DNA of 64,000 nucleotides from Psychrobacillus psychrotolerans (GTDB lineage Bacteria; Bacillota; Bacilli; Bacillales_A; Planococcaceae). The stretch is from contig NZ_FOXU01000001.1 in NCBI RefSeq assembly GCF_900115805.1, forward strand, positions 915,196 to 979,195, read 5' to 3'. The notes below the pieces were generated by a model that searched no databases, was not told where the DNA came from, and saw nothing but the letters and a program-made list of their open reading frames with translations. How positions within the stretch are numbered: the first letter of the stretch is position 1; each line of letters begins with the position of its first letter. Shown one piece after another: positions 44,245 through 54,700 of the stretch. A program made the translations under genes and the position numbers.

Positions 44245-44640
44245 CTAGTTAACTAGACGTTGTGCTTCAAGTAATTGATAAGCACGTACTTTTCTAGGTA
44301 AGAATCTACGAATTTCATCTTCATTGTAACCAACTTGTAGACGCTTTTCATCTAAAATAATTGGTCGACGTAGCAAGCCAGGATGTTCTTGAATTAGTTC
44401 GTAAAGACGTTGTAACGGGAGACTTTCTAAATCAACATTCAGCTTTTGAAATATTTTAGATCGTGTTGATATAATTTCATCTGTTCCGTCTTCTGTCATA
44501 CGAAGGATTTCTTTTATTTCACTTATACTAAGTGGTTCTGAAAAAATATTACGTTCTTTATATGCAATCTCATGCTCTTCTAACCACGCTTTTGCTTTTC
44601 TACAAGAAGTACAACTTGGTGAAGTGAATAAAGTTACCAT
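44245..44640 (-). CDS. spxA: transcriptional regulator Spx
   Basis: This 131-residue ArsC-fold protein binds the RNA polymerase alpha C-terminal domain. It has the redox switch CTSC near the start ([10 protein letters not shown]), the RPIILD segment, and the C-terminal tail recognised by SpxH/ClpXP. It is close to identical to B. subtilis Spx in the regions I recall. The start is ATG 44640 ([10 protein letters not shown]); the longer frame from GTG 44655 would begin 1 base after the purine-rich site. It controls thiol-stress genes; its adaptor SpxH is encoded nearby. Confidence 0.96.
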   Translation of the reverse strand: MVTLFTSPSCTSCRKAKAWLEEHEIAYKERNIFSEPLSISEIKEILRMTEDGTDEIISTRSKIFQKLNVDLESLPLQRLYELIQEHPGLLRRPIILDEKRLQVGYNEDEIRRFLPRKVRAYQLLEAQRLVN

Positions 44641-44688
44641 CATTTTAAAAAACACGTCCCTTCAAATGTCTGTGTTATATAAAGTAGA

Positions 44689-44703
44689 TTATAATTAATT
44701 TAA
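44689..44703 (-). promoter_or_regulatory. PerR/Fur-type box overlapping the spx -10
   Basis: TTATAATTAATTTAA matches the PerR pattern TTATAATnATTATAA at 12 of 14 positions, and a TATAAT -10 is included in it. In B. subtilis one spx promoter is under PerR and YodB control. The rest of 44704-44985 is AT-rich with no gene. Confidence 0.4.
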
Positions 44704-44985
44704 TGTAGTTATATACTTTCTTTAGTATACACCACTTTTAATTTTTTTAAAATACGTTTTAATGAAAAATTTAACTAGGAAAAATTACTGTCACAATTTC
44801 GTGTTACTTATTAGGTAATCCTTATATAGAATGAATCATTTTTAGTTATATACTAATTATTACCCACCATTTCAAGAACTTAAACATCTCCAACATAAAA
44901 TACTATTTTCTCAATTAGTGATACTTAATGAAAATAACTGTTATACTTAATAGTACGTTTTAAATGCAAAAAGGTTTCAAAAAAG

Positions 44986-45018
44986 AAAAAAGTAGAATGA
45001 TAATATCATTCTACTTTC
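44986..45018 (-). terminator. terminator of the glycoside-hydrolase-like gene
   Basis: On the minus strand AGTAGAATGATA pairs with TATCATTCTACT, followed by TTTTTC. Confidence 0.88.
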
Positions 45019-45032
45019 TTGTTATTCTATGC

Positions 45033-46241
45033 CTAAGGAGTATAATCTACGCCTTTAGTATACTTATTGCCTGCATTCCATAATAAATATTCTTTAATCC
45101 CAGCTTCGCTTAATGCCTTAATCTGGGCCTCTACTTCCTCTTTACCATATTGTTGATAATTCCCCGCCCCTAAATACGAAGCAGTAAAATCTTGTAGCCA
45201 TGGACGTGAGACAGGCGGGTTTTCCAGCTCTGCCAGTTTAGCATTTTCAACCTTCGCATATTCTTGTACTAATCTATATGGCTCTAAATCTGGTTTTGCA
45301 ATTCCAAAGTAAGAGGTCCAATGACTTGGGTAAATCATGGAAGAAATTACGTCCACATTTTCAGATATTTTACTAAAATTTTGACCGATTCCCGGTGCCT
45401 CTGGTAATGTAGCTGAATATCCAAAAATATCAACCGATAGTTGAGCACCATATGGTTTAAGCTTTTCTTTTGCATAAGCTACAAAATCTGTAACTGCCGA
45501 AACCCTACGTTGAACAAAATCTAGGTCTGACTTTTCATATTCACCCATTGAGTATTTTAACGTGTTTTCTCTCTTCTCAAAACCTTCTGGAAAACGAACA
45601 TAGTCAAATTGAATTTCCTTAAAGCCCATTTTAGCTGCCTCAATTGCTATTTCCACATTATAATCCCATACCTCTTTCATAAAAGGATTAACAAATGCTT
45701 CCCCACGTCCATTTTTCCAGACTGATGTACCATCTACAAATGACCATTCAGGCTTTCTCTCCGCAAGCTCTGTATCTTTAAAGATAACGATACGCGCTAT
45801 CGGGTAAATCTTCTTTTCTTCCATGGTTTTCAACATTTTTTGCGGATCTTTTATGTATGGTTTCCCAATATCGTATTTTGCTAATGCTGAATCTTCTTTT
45901 GGGATGTATGTAAGGTTTCCAAAATCATCTTTAATATCAACAACCATTGCGTTTAAATCGGTTGTGTCCATTAAATTCACTAGATCATTAAAACGTTCTC
46001 CACCTGCAGAATGCCCTGTTACATATACACCTCTTACCGCATCTGGATATTCAAATGTTAAACCCGAATCATAGGTGAATAATTTAGATGAAGATACAAG
46101 AGTTTCGTCTATTGCTTGAAAGCTAAATTCTTTAGTAGAAAATTCTTTTGAAAATAAATTTGTTTCCGCACTAACCGCACCAGGTATAAATACAGTCATT
46201 GCTATCGATGCCGAAGCTATTACTCTTAGATACTTTTTCAT
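45033..46241 (-). CDS. secreted putative glycoside hydrolase (DUF4015 family)
   Basis: This 402-residue protein has a signal peptide cleaved after GAVSA, so it is exported. The mature part is a TIM-barrel-like domain of the DUF4015 type: GVYVTGHSAGGERFNDLV, AMVVDIKDDFGNLTY, IYPIARIVIFKD, EIQFDYVRFPE (probable active-site acids), SVDIFGYS and VISSMIYPSHW. These proteins are predicted to hydrolyse surface polysaccharides, but no substrate is established. GGAGAGG precedes the ATG. It is transcribed alone, with a terminator after it. Confidence 0.82.
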   Translation of the reverse strand: MKKYLRVIASASIAMTVFIPGAVSAETNLFSKEFSTKEFSFQAIDETLVSSSKLFTYDSGLTFEYPDAVRGVYVTGHSAGGERFNDLVNLMDTTDLNAMVVDIKDDFGNLTYIPKEDSALAKYDIGKPYIKDPQKMLKTMEEKKIYPIARIVIFKDTELAERKPEWSFVDGTSVWKNGRGEAFVNPFMKEVWDYNVEIAIEAAKMGFKEIQFDYVRFPEGFEKRENTLKYSMGEYEKSDLDFVQRRVSAVTDFVAYAKEKLKPYGAQLSVDIFGYSATLPEAPGIGQNFSKISENVDVISSMIYPSHWTSYFGIAKPDLEPYRLVQEYAKVENAKLAELENPPVSRPWLQDFTASYLGAGNYQQYGKEEVEAQIKALSEAGIKEYLLWNAGNKYTKGVDYTP

Positions 46242-46480
46242 ATTTTAAAAATTCCTCTCCTATAAGTCACTCTATTCTAACAAGTCCAAACTATGAAAGA
46301 AAGTGCCATTAGACCAAAAATAAATAGAGTGCGAGAATTTCATATTTACCTTACATGTATACCCATTAAAATACGATTAAATCAATTTATGATATAAAAG
46401 GCACTTTGGACAGAATATCGGCTTTATTAATTAGTCAGCTAATACTTGAAGAGATGAACCACATCGTTTGTCCACTAAAA

Positions 46481-46540
46481 TACTTTCCGCTGACGTTTTC
46501 TCGGCCCTATAGAAGGCACCACATTACACTCCAGTCAATC
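46481..46540 (-). repeat. strongly decayed copy of the intergenic repeat family
   Basis: Read on the minus strand it runs GATTGACTGGAGTGTAATGTG, later CGTCAGCGGAAAGTA, matching the order of blocks in the GATTGGAGCGgAA...CGTCcGCGGAAAGC element. Similarity is limited. The rest of 46242-46636 holds nothing else I can support. Confidence 0.35.
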
Positions 46541-46636
46541 TAGTAAGTAATACTTCAATGAAAGGTTTATCGCTTAGGTGTGAGTATTTTCATATCATTT
46601 ATTTGGAATCCAGTCAGTACCTTATATACTTTCTTT

Positions 46637-46669
46637 CAAAAAAAGCGACCATTCATATGAATGGTCGCT
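46637..46669 (-). terminator. terminator of the opp operon
   Basis: On the minus strand AGCGACCATTCAT pairs perfectly with ATGAATGGTCGCT and is followed by seven T residues. Confidence 0.92.
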
Positions 46670-46675
46670 GATTTA

Positions 46676-47620
46676 TTATACTTGTGAACCTGAAATAGCT
46701 TGTAAAGTGGCAAGCTCTTTTGTTGAACAATATACAAAATGTCCAGGCGTTACTTCGCGCATTGCTATCTCTTCCCCATCTTGATAATTATGAGAAGCAG
46801 GATCGTATGATTTACGCACACGAGTACGCTCATAATTTGGATCTGGAAGTGGTATAGCTGACAATAGTGACTGTGTATATGGATGCATTGGATTTTTATA
46901 TAAATCCTCTGCAGAAGCTAGTTCTACTAACTTACCAAAATACATAACACCGATTCGATCGGAAATATACTTAACCATTGATAAATCATGGGCGATAAAC
47001 AAATAAGTTAAGCCTTTTTCTTCTTGTAATTCTTTTAGTAAGTTAACTACTTGTGCTTGAATAGAAACAACGTCTAATGCCGAGATTGGCTCATCGGCAA
47101 TGATGAATTCTGGATTAACAGCTAGCGCTCTCGCAATACCTAGACGTTGTCTTTGTCCACCAGAAAACTCATGTGCATAACGGTCAGCGTGCTCACGGTT
47201 CAACCCTACAGTTTCTAATAATTCCACAACACGTTCTTTACGTTCTTTTGGATTTTTAACAAGTCCATGAATGTCTAAACCTTCCGCAATAATATCCAGT
47301 ACTTTCATACGCGGATTTAGCGAAGCATAAGGATCTTGGAAGATCATTTGCATTTTACGGTTAAATGATTTTAAATCTTTTTTCGACTTTTTATCATGAA
47401 CGTTAATACCATCATAAATTACTTGTCCATCTGTTGCTTCGTAAAGGCGTATAATTGTTCGACCTGTTGTGGATTTACCACAGCCAGATTCCCCTACTAA
47501 TCCAAGTGTTTCCCCTTTATATATATCGAAACTGATATCGTCTACCGCACGAACTTCATTAGGCTTACCTTGATTGAAATACTGCTTAAGATTTTTAATT
47601 TCTAGTAATTTTTCAGCCAT
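46676..47620 (-). CDS. oppF: oligopeptide ABC transporter ATP-binding protein OppF
   Basis: This 314-residue ATPase has Walker A in [12 protein letters not shown], signature [14 protein letters not shown], Walker [13 protein letters not shown] and the H-loop AHDLSMV, plus the Opp-type C-terminal zinc/FeS-like extension ([13 protein letters not shown]...HFVYCS). It pairs with OppD on the OppB/OppC channel. Its start overlaps the oppD stop (TAATG). Confidence 0.93.
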   Translation of the reverse strand: MAEKLLEIKNLKQYFNQGKPNEVRAVDDISFDIYKGETLGLVGESGCGKSTTGRTIIRLYEATDGQVIYDGINVHDKKSKKDLKSFNRKMQMIFQDPYASLNPRMKVLDIIAEGLDIHGLVKNPKERKERVVELLETVGLNREHADRYAHEFSGGQRQRLGIARALAVNPEFIIADEPISALDVVSIQAQVVNLLKELQEEKGLTYLFIAHDLSMVKYISDRIGVMYFGKLVELASAEDLYKNPMHPYTQSLLSAIPLPDPNYERTRVRKSYDPASHNYQDGEEIAMREVTPGHFVYCSTKELATLQAISGSQV

Positions 47621-48684
47621 TAGTAAGTCCCTCCTTCCGTTCCTTCATAATAGCGGCTACCTGGGAACTTTTTCATACGTTCCACAATTGCTAGTGGAGG
47701 CTCAACTTGTGGAGCATCCGGATGTAACAACCATGTAGCAGCTGAGTGCGTATCACTTACTTTAAAAAATGGTGGTGCTTCTTCTAAGTCTATTTTCAAA
47801 GCATAATCACTACGTAGTGCAAATGCATCACCTTTAGGTGGATACAATAAATCAGGAGGTGTTCCTGGAATTGCATATAATTTTTCATCAGCACTATCTA
47901 ATGAAGGCATTGAACTTAGTAAGCCCCATGTATAAGGGTGTTGAGGGTTATAGAATATTTCATCTACGGTCCCAATCTCAACTATTTTACCACCATACAT
48001 AACAGCTACTCTATCCGCAACATTTGCCACGACCCCAAGATCATGTGTAATGAAGATGATAGATGTATCTATTTTCTTTTGAAGGTCTTTCATTAACTCT
48101 AAAATTTGTGCTTGAATCGTTACATCTAATGCAGTAGTTGGCTCATCCGCAATAAGAATCTGTGGATTACATGCTAGCGCAATAGCAATAACAATACGTT
48201 GACGTTGACCACCAGAGAATTGGTGAGGATATTGCTTAATACGCGCTTCAGGTTTCGGCATACCAACTAAACGCAATAAGTCTATTGCTACTTTACGTGC
48301 TTCAGCTTTCCCAATCTTTTGGTGTTTCAAAATTGGTTCCATAATCTGGTTGCCGATAGTCATTGTAGGATTCAAAGAAGTCATTGGATCTTGGAAAATC
48401 ATTGAAATATCTTTTCCACGAATCTTTTGCATCTCTTTATCTGATAACTTAGTTAAATCTTTTCCGTTAAATAAGATTTGACCATTTTTAAATTCTGAAC
48501 TAGATTCAGGTAACAAACGCATAATTGCTTTTGTTGTAACTGATTTACCAGAGCCAGACTCTCCTACTATTGCCAGTGTTTCCCCTTTTTTTAAGTCGAA
48601 GTTAACGCCACGAATGGCCTTTACTTCACCAGCAAATGTATGGAAGGAAAGCTCTAGGTTTTTAACTTCTAATATCTTTTCCAT
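47620..48684 (-). CDS. oppD: oligopeptide ABC transporter ATP-binding protein OppD
   Basis: This 354-residue ATPase has Walker A GESGSGKSVTTK, signature SGGQRQRIVIAIAL, Walker B ILIADEPTTALD and the Opp/Dpp C-terminal extension with PGTPPDLLYPPKGDAFALR. The extension lacks the four-Cys pattern seen in many OppD homologues. It powers peptide uptake with OppF. It lies 15 bases after oppC. Confidence 0.93.
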   Translation of the reverse strand: MEKILEVKNLELSFHTFAGEVKAIRGVNFDLKKGETLAIVGESGSGKSVTTKAIMRLLPESSSEFKNGQILFNGKDLTKLSDKEMQKIRGKDISMIFQDPMTSLNPTMTIGNQIMEPILKHQKIGKAEARKVAIDLLRLVGMPKPEARIKQYPHQFSGGQRQRIVIAIALACNPQILIADEPTTALDVTIQAQILELMKDLQKKIDTSIIFITHDLGVVANVADRVAVMYGGKIVEIGTVDEIFYNPQHPYTWGLLSSMPSLDSADEKLYAIPGTPPDLLYPPKGDAFALRSDYALKIDLEEAPPFFKVSDTHSAATWLLHPDAPQVEPPLAIVERMKKFPGSRYYEGTEGGTY

Positions 48685-48699
48685 ATTCGCTTTCCTCCT

Positions 48700-49719
48700 T
48701 TAGTCTTTCATCTTCGGATCAAGTGCGTCACGTAGTCCATCACCTAGTAAGTTGAATGCAATCATTAGTAAACTAATAATAATCGATGGGTACAATAGAA
48801 TATGTGGTTGGAACTTAATTAATTTATATCCATCGTTTATTAGTGTCCCAAGTGATGCATCAGGTGGTTGTAAACCTAGTCCAATGAAGCTTAAAAAGGC
48901 TTCAAAGAAAATGGCAGTTGGAATAGTGAACATTGTATTAATGATAATAATACCTAATATATTAGGTAAAATATGTTTAGTAATAATTCTACTATCTGTA
49001 GCACCCAATGTGCGTGAAGCTAATACAAATTCTTGATTTTTGAATTTTAATACTTGACCACGCACTATACGGGACATACCAATCCATCCGGTTATAGTAA
49101 TAGCAATAATAATAGCCGTTATTCCTGGGTCCATAAAGCTAAGCATGAGAATAACAATTACAAGTGTTGGAATTCCGTATAGAATTTCTACAATACGTTG
49201 CATAATATCATCAACACGACCACCATAGTATCCAGAAATACCGCCGTATGCAACTCCGATTACCATATCGATTAATGCTGCCACAAAAGCGATAAATAAG
49301 GAGATTTGAGTACCTTCCCAAACACGAGAGAACATATCACGGCCAAGACCGTCTGTACCAAACCAATAATAAGTATCAACCTTTTTCATCTCATATAAGT
49401 CTACTTCTTTACCTGCAAGAGTTCCTACACCATTCATTATTCCAAGCTTTTCAATACCCGGAACTTTTGGTGGTAAATTAGCGTGTGTGATAGTTTGTGT
49501 TTCCGAGTCATGTGGACTAATCATAGGTCCGACAAAAGCCATGATGATTATGAATGCCAAAATGAACATACTAACTATAGCCGCTTTGTTCTTGCGTATA
49601 CGAAGCCAAGCGTCCTGCCAGAAACTCAAACTTGGTTTTGATATACGCTCCGCATGACTAGAATCAATTTCAATTCTTTCAAAAGAAGATGCAGGTGGTT
49701 TTTGTAAGTCGTGTTTCAT
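48700..49719 (-). CDS. oppC: oligopeptide ABC transporter permease OppC
   Basis: This 339-residue permease has an N-terminal cytosolic stretch, a first membrane helix (VSMFILAFIIIMAFVGPMIS), a periplasmic-type loop, and five more helices with the EAA-type coupling motif in ASRTLGATDSRIITKHILPN. The conserved FGTDGLGRDMFSRV segment of the family is present. Its ATG overlaps the oppB stop (TAATG). Confidence 0.93.
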   Translation of the reverse strand: MKHDLQKPPASSFERIEIDSSHAERISKPSLSFWQDAWLRIRKNKAAIVSMFILAFIIIMAFVGPMISPHDSETQTITHANLPPKVPGIEKLGIMNGVGTLAGKEVDLYEMKKVDTYYWFGTDGLGRDMFSRVWEGTQISLFIAFVAALIDMVIGVAYGGISGYYGGRVDDIMQRIVEILYGIPTLVIVILMLSFMDPGITAIIIAITITGWIGMSRIVRGQVLKFKNQEFVLASRTLGATDSRIITKHILPNILGIIIINTMFTIPTAIFFEAFLSFIGLGLQPPDASLGTLINDGYKLIKFQPHILLYPSIIISLLMIAFNLLGDGLRDALDPKMKD

Positions 49720-50651
49720 TAATCTTTACCTCCTGACAAACGAATACGTGGATCGATAATGCCATAAAGCACATCTACTAAGAATATTACGACAATTAAG
49801 AATGCAGAGAAGAATAATGTAGTTCCCATAATTATAGAGAAGTCATTAGACATAATGGATTTAACAAATTGCTCTCCGATACCCGGAATTGCAAAGATTT
49901 GTTCAATAACTAGAGATCCAGTTAATAATCCAGCTGCAAGTGGTCCTAAAACTGTAACTAGCGGGATCAATGCATTTCGGAAAGCATGCTTAAATGCAAT
50001 TTCAAAACCGTTGGCCCCTTTAGATTTTGCTAGAGTAATATAATCCGAACTTAAAACCTCAATCATTTCCGTTCGTATAAATCGAGAAGCTGTTGCAAGT
50101 GGTCCCATTGCTAAAGCAATAGATGGGAGTACGCTGGACATCCAGCCATCCTTCCACAATGCCACCGGGAATAGTTCCCATTGAACTGCCAACCAATATT
50201 GAAGGAAAGTTGCAAAAACGAAAGATGGAATAGATATACCGATGATAGCCACGAATGTACTACCGTAATCCCAAATAGTATTTTGCCTTAATGCTGCAAT
50301 CATGCCCAATAGTATACCGAGCGTCACACCAAGAACTAAACCTTGAGTACCCAGTATCAGAGATGGTCCTAGTCGATCTATTATTAAATCTGTAACGCTG
50401 GCATTCTTAAATTGGAATGAATTTCCTAAATCACCTTGCGCTAGATTCAGCATATACTTAGCATACTGTACTGGAATCGGTTGATCTAATCCATATTTCG
50501 CTTCAACTACCGCAAGTTGTGTAGGGGATAGTTTTGAAGCAGAGCTAATCGGGGATCCTGGAAGCGCCTTCATTAAAAAAAATGTTGCCGTCGCAATCAG
50601 GAAAAACGTAATAAACATATAAAAAATACGACGAGTAATGTATTTTGTCAT
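49719..50651 (-). CDS. oppB: oligopeptide ABC transporter permease OppB
   Basis: This protein of about 310 residues has the DppB/OppB layout with six membrane helices and the EAA loop LAKSKGANGFEIAFKHAFRNAL. ATG 50651 is chosen because GGAGGTGCAAAG precedes it; the longer frame begins upstream of that site. With oppC it forms the peptide channel. Confidence 0.92.
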   Translation of the reverse strand: MTKYITRRIFYMFITFFLIATATFFLMKALPGSPISSASKLSPTQLAVVEAKYGLDQPIPVQYAKYMLNLAQGDLGNSFQFKNASVTDLIIDRLGPSLILGTQGLVLGVTLGILLGMIAALRQNTIWDYGSTFVAIIGISIPSFVFATFLQYWLAVQWELFPVALWKDGWMSSVLPSIALAMGPLATASRFIRTEMIEVLSSDYITLAKSKGANGFEIAFKHAFRNALIPLVTVLGPLAAGLLTGSLVIEQIFAIPGIGEQFVKSIMSNDFSIIMGTTLFFSAFLIVVIFLVDVLYGIIDPRIRLSGGKD

Positions 50652-50775
50652 CTTTGCACCTCCAACAAACAATATTTTTTTGACATTAACATGCTACTAA
50701 TATATTAAACATTTAATGTGGATAGTTGTCAAAACTAAAATATAATATTAAATATTTTGTGAATTCTGATTCATT

Positions 50776-50817
50776 TAAAAAGAGAGTACATGATCCATTA
50801 GGAACCATATACTCTCT
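50776..50817 (-). terminator. partial terminator between oppA and oppB
   Basis: On the minus strand AGAGAGTATATGG pairs imperfectly with CATGTACTCTCT and is followed by TTTTT. A leaky terminator here would give more binding protein than channel, the usual stoichiometry for such systems. Confidence 0.75.
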
Positions 50818-50848
50818 AGCTATGAGATTTTAAAAATTATTAATAAGC

Positions 50849-52561
50849 TTATTTACCTTCAATATATGCCCATTTGTAACTATAATCTCCACCGAATGGG
50901 TGAGCAATTATACCTTTTACATATGGTTTTTGAAGGAACATTAATCCACGTTGGTAGATTGGTCCAACTGCAAATTCTTCATCAACGATCAGTTTTTCAG
51001 CTTTAGCCATTGCTTCCCAACGAGCTTCAATATCTAGAGCCAATGAACCATTGATATCTTGTAATAATTGATCGTATTCAGGATTTGAGAATGACATTTG
51101 GTTGTTACCGCCATCAGTTTCCCATAGGCTTAAGAATGTGAATGGATCTTGATAATCTGGTCCCCATCCTGCAACTTGAATATCATAGTCTTGGTTTGTA
51201 TCAAGATCTAAACGAACATTAAATGGAACTTCTTTAAGAGTAATAGACAATCCTGGTAAATTACCTTCTAATTGAGATTTGAAGTATTCATCCATTTTTT
51301 TAGAAAGTTCAGTGTCTCCACCTAGAATTTCTATCGAAAGTTCAGTAACTCCTAGTTCTGATAAACCTTTTTCCCATGCCGCTTTTGCTTCATCTACATT
51401 GAATACAGCCATGTCTCCGTTAACGTCACGGAAGTCCTTTCCATCTTCATCAAACACGAAATCTGAAGGAATGAATGAATAAGCAGCTGTCGAACCATTT
51501 GCTAATACAACAGAAGCTAAATCTTCTTTGTTGAATGCTTTACTAATTGCTTCACGAATATTTACGTTAGCAAGTGGAGTTTTTTCTCCATTACGTTCTT
51601 GGTTATATTTGAAGTAGAATACTGAAGTTTCTAATTCATTTACTAACTCTGGATCAGCAGCATATTGCATTGCATATTCTCCAGATAGTCCAGCACGGTC
51701 TTTTTCACCATTTGTATATAAGTTAACTGCTGTTGCAGTTTCTTTTATAACATCATAATTAATTTCAGTAAGCTTTACAGTATCTTTATCCCAGTACTCT
51801 TCATTTTTAAGTAGTTGCCAAGATAAACCTGTTCCGTCCCATTTAGCAAGTGTAAACGGTCCGTTGTATAAAAGTGATTCAGAGTTTTTCGCGTAGTTTT
51901 CACCTTGCGTAGTAACGAATGCTTCACTTTGTGGTAAGAATGTTCCAAATGACATTAGTGATAAGAAGTAAGGAATTGGTTTTTCAAGAGAAACTTCTAA
52001 AGTTTTTTCATCAAGTGCTTTAACACCTAACTCAGTGTATTCCATTTCGCCATTAGAAATTGCAGTAGCGTTTTTGATGACACCAGCCATCATATATGGA
52101 CCATATTCAGATGCAGTATCTGGGTTCATAGCACGCTTCCATGAATATTCAAAGTCATTAGCAGTTACTGGAGTACCATCAGACCAGTTAGAATCACGTA
52201 ATGTGAAAGTATAAACTAATCCATCTTCAGAAACTTTGGGTTCCCCATCAGAGATTGCAGGAACAGCAATGTTTTCTTGATTCAAACGGTATAAACCTTC
52301 GTTTACGTTGTTAAGTAGATCAAAACCAACTGCGTCAGTTACTAGAGCTGAATCCATTGTTGGAATTTCAGCAGTCATGATCAAGTTAAGAACTTGTTCC
52401 TCGTCTGCTGCTACTTCTGTTTCTTCAGTTGTTGCGTCTTTATCGTCTGTGTCTGTAGTTGTATCATCTTTAGTTTCCTTATCATCGCCACCACATGCAG
52501 CTAGGAATAAAGCAACAACTAACAGTAGGCTTAAAAGCCATACAAGCTTGCTATTCTTCAA
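50849..52561 (-). CDS. oppA: oligopeptide-binding lipoprotein OppA
   Basis: This 570-residue lipoprotein (lipobox LAAC) has a Thr/Asp-rich linker and the SBP_bac_5 fold (LNLIMTAEIPTMDSALVTDAVGF, EDGLVYTFTLRDSNWSDGTPVTANDFEYSWKRA). It captures oligopeptides and delivers them to OppBC. In Bacillus the Opp system also imports Phr signalling peptides for sporulation and competence. TTG start behind AAGGAGG. A CodY-like box lies just upstream. Confidence 0.93.
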   Translation of the reverse strand: MKNSKLVWLLSLLLVVALFLAACGGDDKETKDDTTTDTDDKDATTEETEVAADEEQVLNLIMTAEIPTMDSALVTDAVGFDLLNNVNEGLYRLNQENIAVPAISDGEPKVSEDGLVYTFTLRDSNWSDGTPVTANDFEYSWKRAMNPDTASEYGPYMMAGVIKNATAISNGEMEYTELGVKALDEKTLEVSLEKPIPYFLSLMSFGTFLPQSEAFVTTQGENYAKNSESLLYNGPFTLAKWDGTGLSWQLLKNEEYWDKDTVKLTEINYDVIKETATAVNLYTNGEKDRAGLSGEYAMQYAADPELVNELETSVFYFKYNQERNGEKTPLANVNIREAISKAFNKEDLASVVLANGSTAAYSFIPSDFVFDEDGKDFRDVNGDMAVFNVDEAKAAWEKGLSELGVTELSIEILGGDTELSKKMDEYFKSQLEGNLPGLSITLKEVPFNVRLDLDTNQDYDIQVAGWGPDYQDPFTFLSLWETDGGNNQMSFSNPEYDQLLQDINGSLALDIEARWEAMAKAEKLIVDEEFAVGPIYQRGLMFLQKPYVKGIIAHPFGGDYSYKWAYIEGK

Positions 52562-52578
52562 ATAAATAACCTCCTTAA

Positions 52579-52593
52579 ATATTCAGAAAAATT
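52579..52593 (-). promoter_or_regulatory. CodY-like box in the oppA leader
   Basis: AATATTCAGAAAAAT matches the CodY consensus AATTTTCwGAAAATT at 13 of 15 positions and lies 18 bases ahead of the oppA start codon. Repression by CodY under amino-acid excess would fit peptide uptake genes; binding is inferred. Confidence 0.5.
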
Positions 52594-52798
52594 CATTACA
52601 TTTATTATTATACATTTTCTTTCAAGCTTGTACAGGTTTTTTTTTTATATTTTTACAATAGTGTAACAATATCATTACATTGTCCTAACAATTGTGAATC
52701 TTTGGAAAAGAAATTGCTTTTTTTTGGCAATTTAAATAATCAATTTTTTGCATATTTTCTGTGTCTATTTTATAATTTAAAAATGATAGAGGTGAAAT

Positions 52799-53143
52799 AT
52801 GAAAAAAAGATTGATTTACTTTCTTAGTTGTCAGGTAATAATTGTTATATTAATGCTTGCAGTTAATAAAACAATCCAACTCGTACCTTATATAAATATG
52901 TCCTTTTTTGTAGGCGGTACAATTACATTTATAGGGTTAATGACTTATGTCGTTTCAGGAGGTTTTTTTGATTTTTTTACTGAAAGTACACGTAAAGTAT
53001 TTACTCCTAAACATATGAAAAATGATGTGAGCCAGATGCGATTACCATCAGAAGTATTTTCTTTTCCACATAAACCGATTATCGCATTAGGACTATCGAG
53101 TTTGTTTTGTATGTGTATCGCTTTGTTCATCTATTATAGCTAA
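52799..53143 (+). CDS. DUF3899-like small membrane protein
   Basis: This 114-residue protein has three hydrophobic segments (about 5-22, 33-53 and 93-112) separated by a basic loop (RKVFTPKHMKNDVS). It resembles the DUF3899 family seen near trpS and opp genes in Planococcaceae. No function is known. GAGGTGAAAT precedes the ATG. It sits divergent from oppA and upstream of the trpS leader. Confidence 0.6.
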   Translation: MKKRLIYFLSCQVIIVILMLAVNKTIQLVPYINMSFFVGGTITFIGLMTYVVSGGFFDFFTESTRKVFTPKHMKNDVSQMRLPSEVFSFPHKPIIALGLSSLFCMCIALFIYYS

Positions 53144-53153
53144 TTAAGATCCC

Positions 53154-53182
53154 TTGATTTTTGTGTTTCTTCTATATATAAT
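53154..53182 (+). promoter_or_regulatory. promoter for the T-box-trpS transcript
   Basis: TTGATT (53154-53159) and TATAAT (53177-53182) are separated by 17 bases. Confidence 0.8.
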
Positions 53183-53189
53183 AATCAAA

Positions 53190-54633
<1,444 letters not shown>

Positions 54634-54652
54634 ATCCTTATAAGACCATATG

Positions 54653-54692
54653 AAAAACCGCTCCTAAACTTTCGTTTAAGAGCGGTTTTTTT
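54653..54692. terminator. terminator at the app operon end
   Basis: AAAAACCGCTCCTAAAC pairs with GTTTAAGAGCGGTTTTT and has T-runs on both strands, so it can end both the appA transcript and any plus-strand read-through from trpS. Confidence 0.88.
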
Positions 54693-54700
54693 AAAAATAT

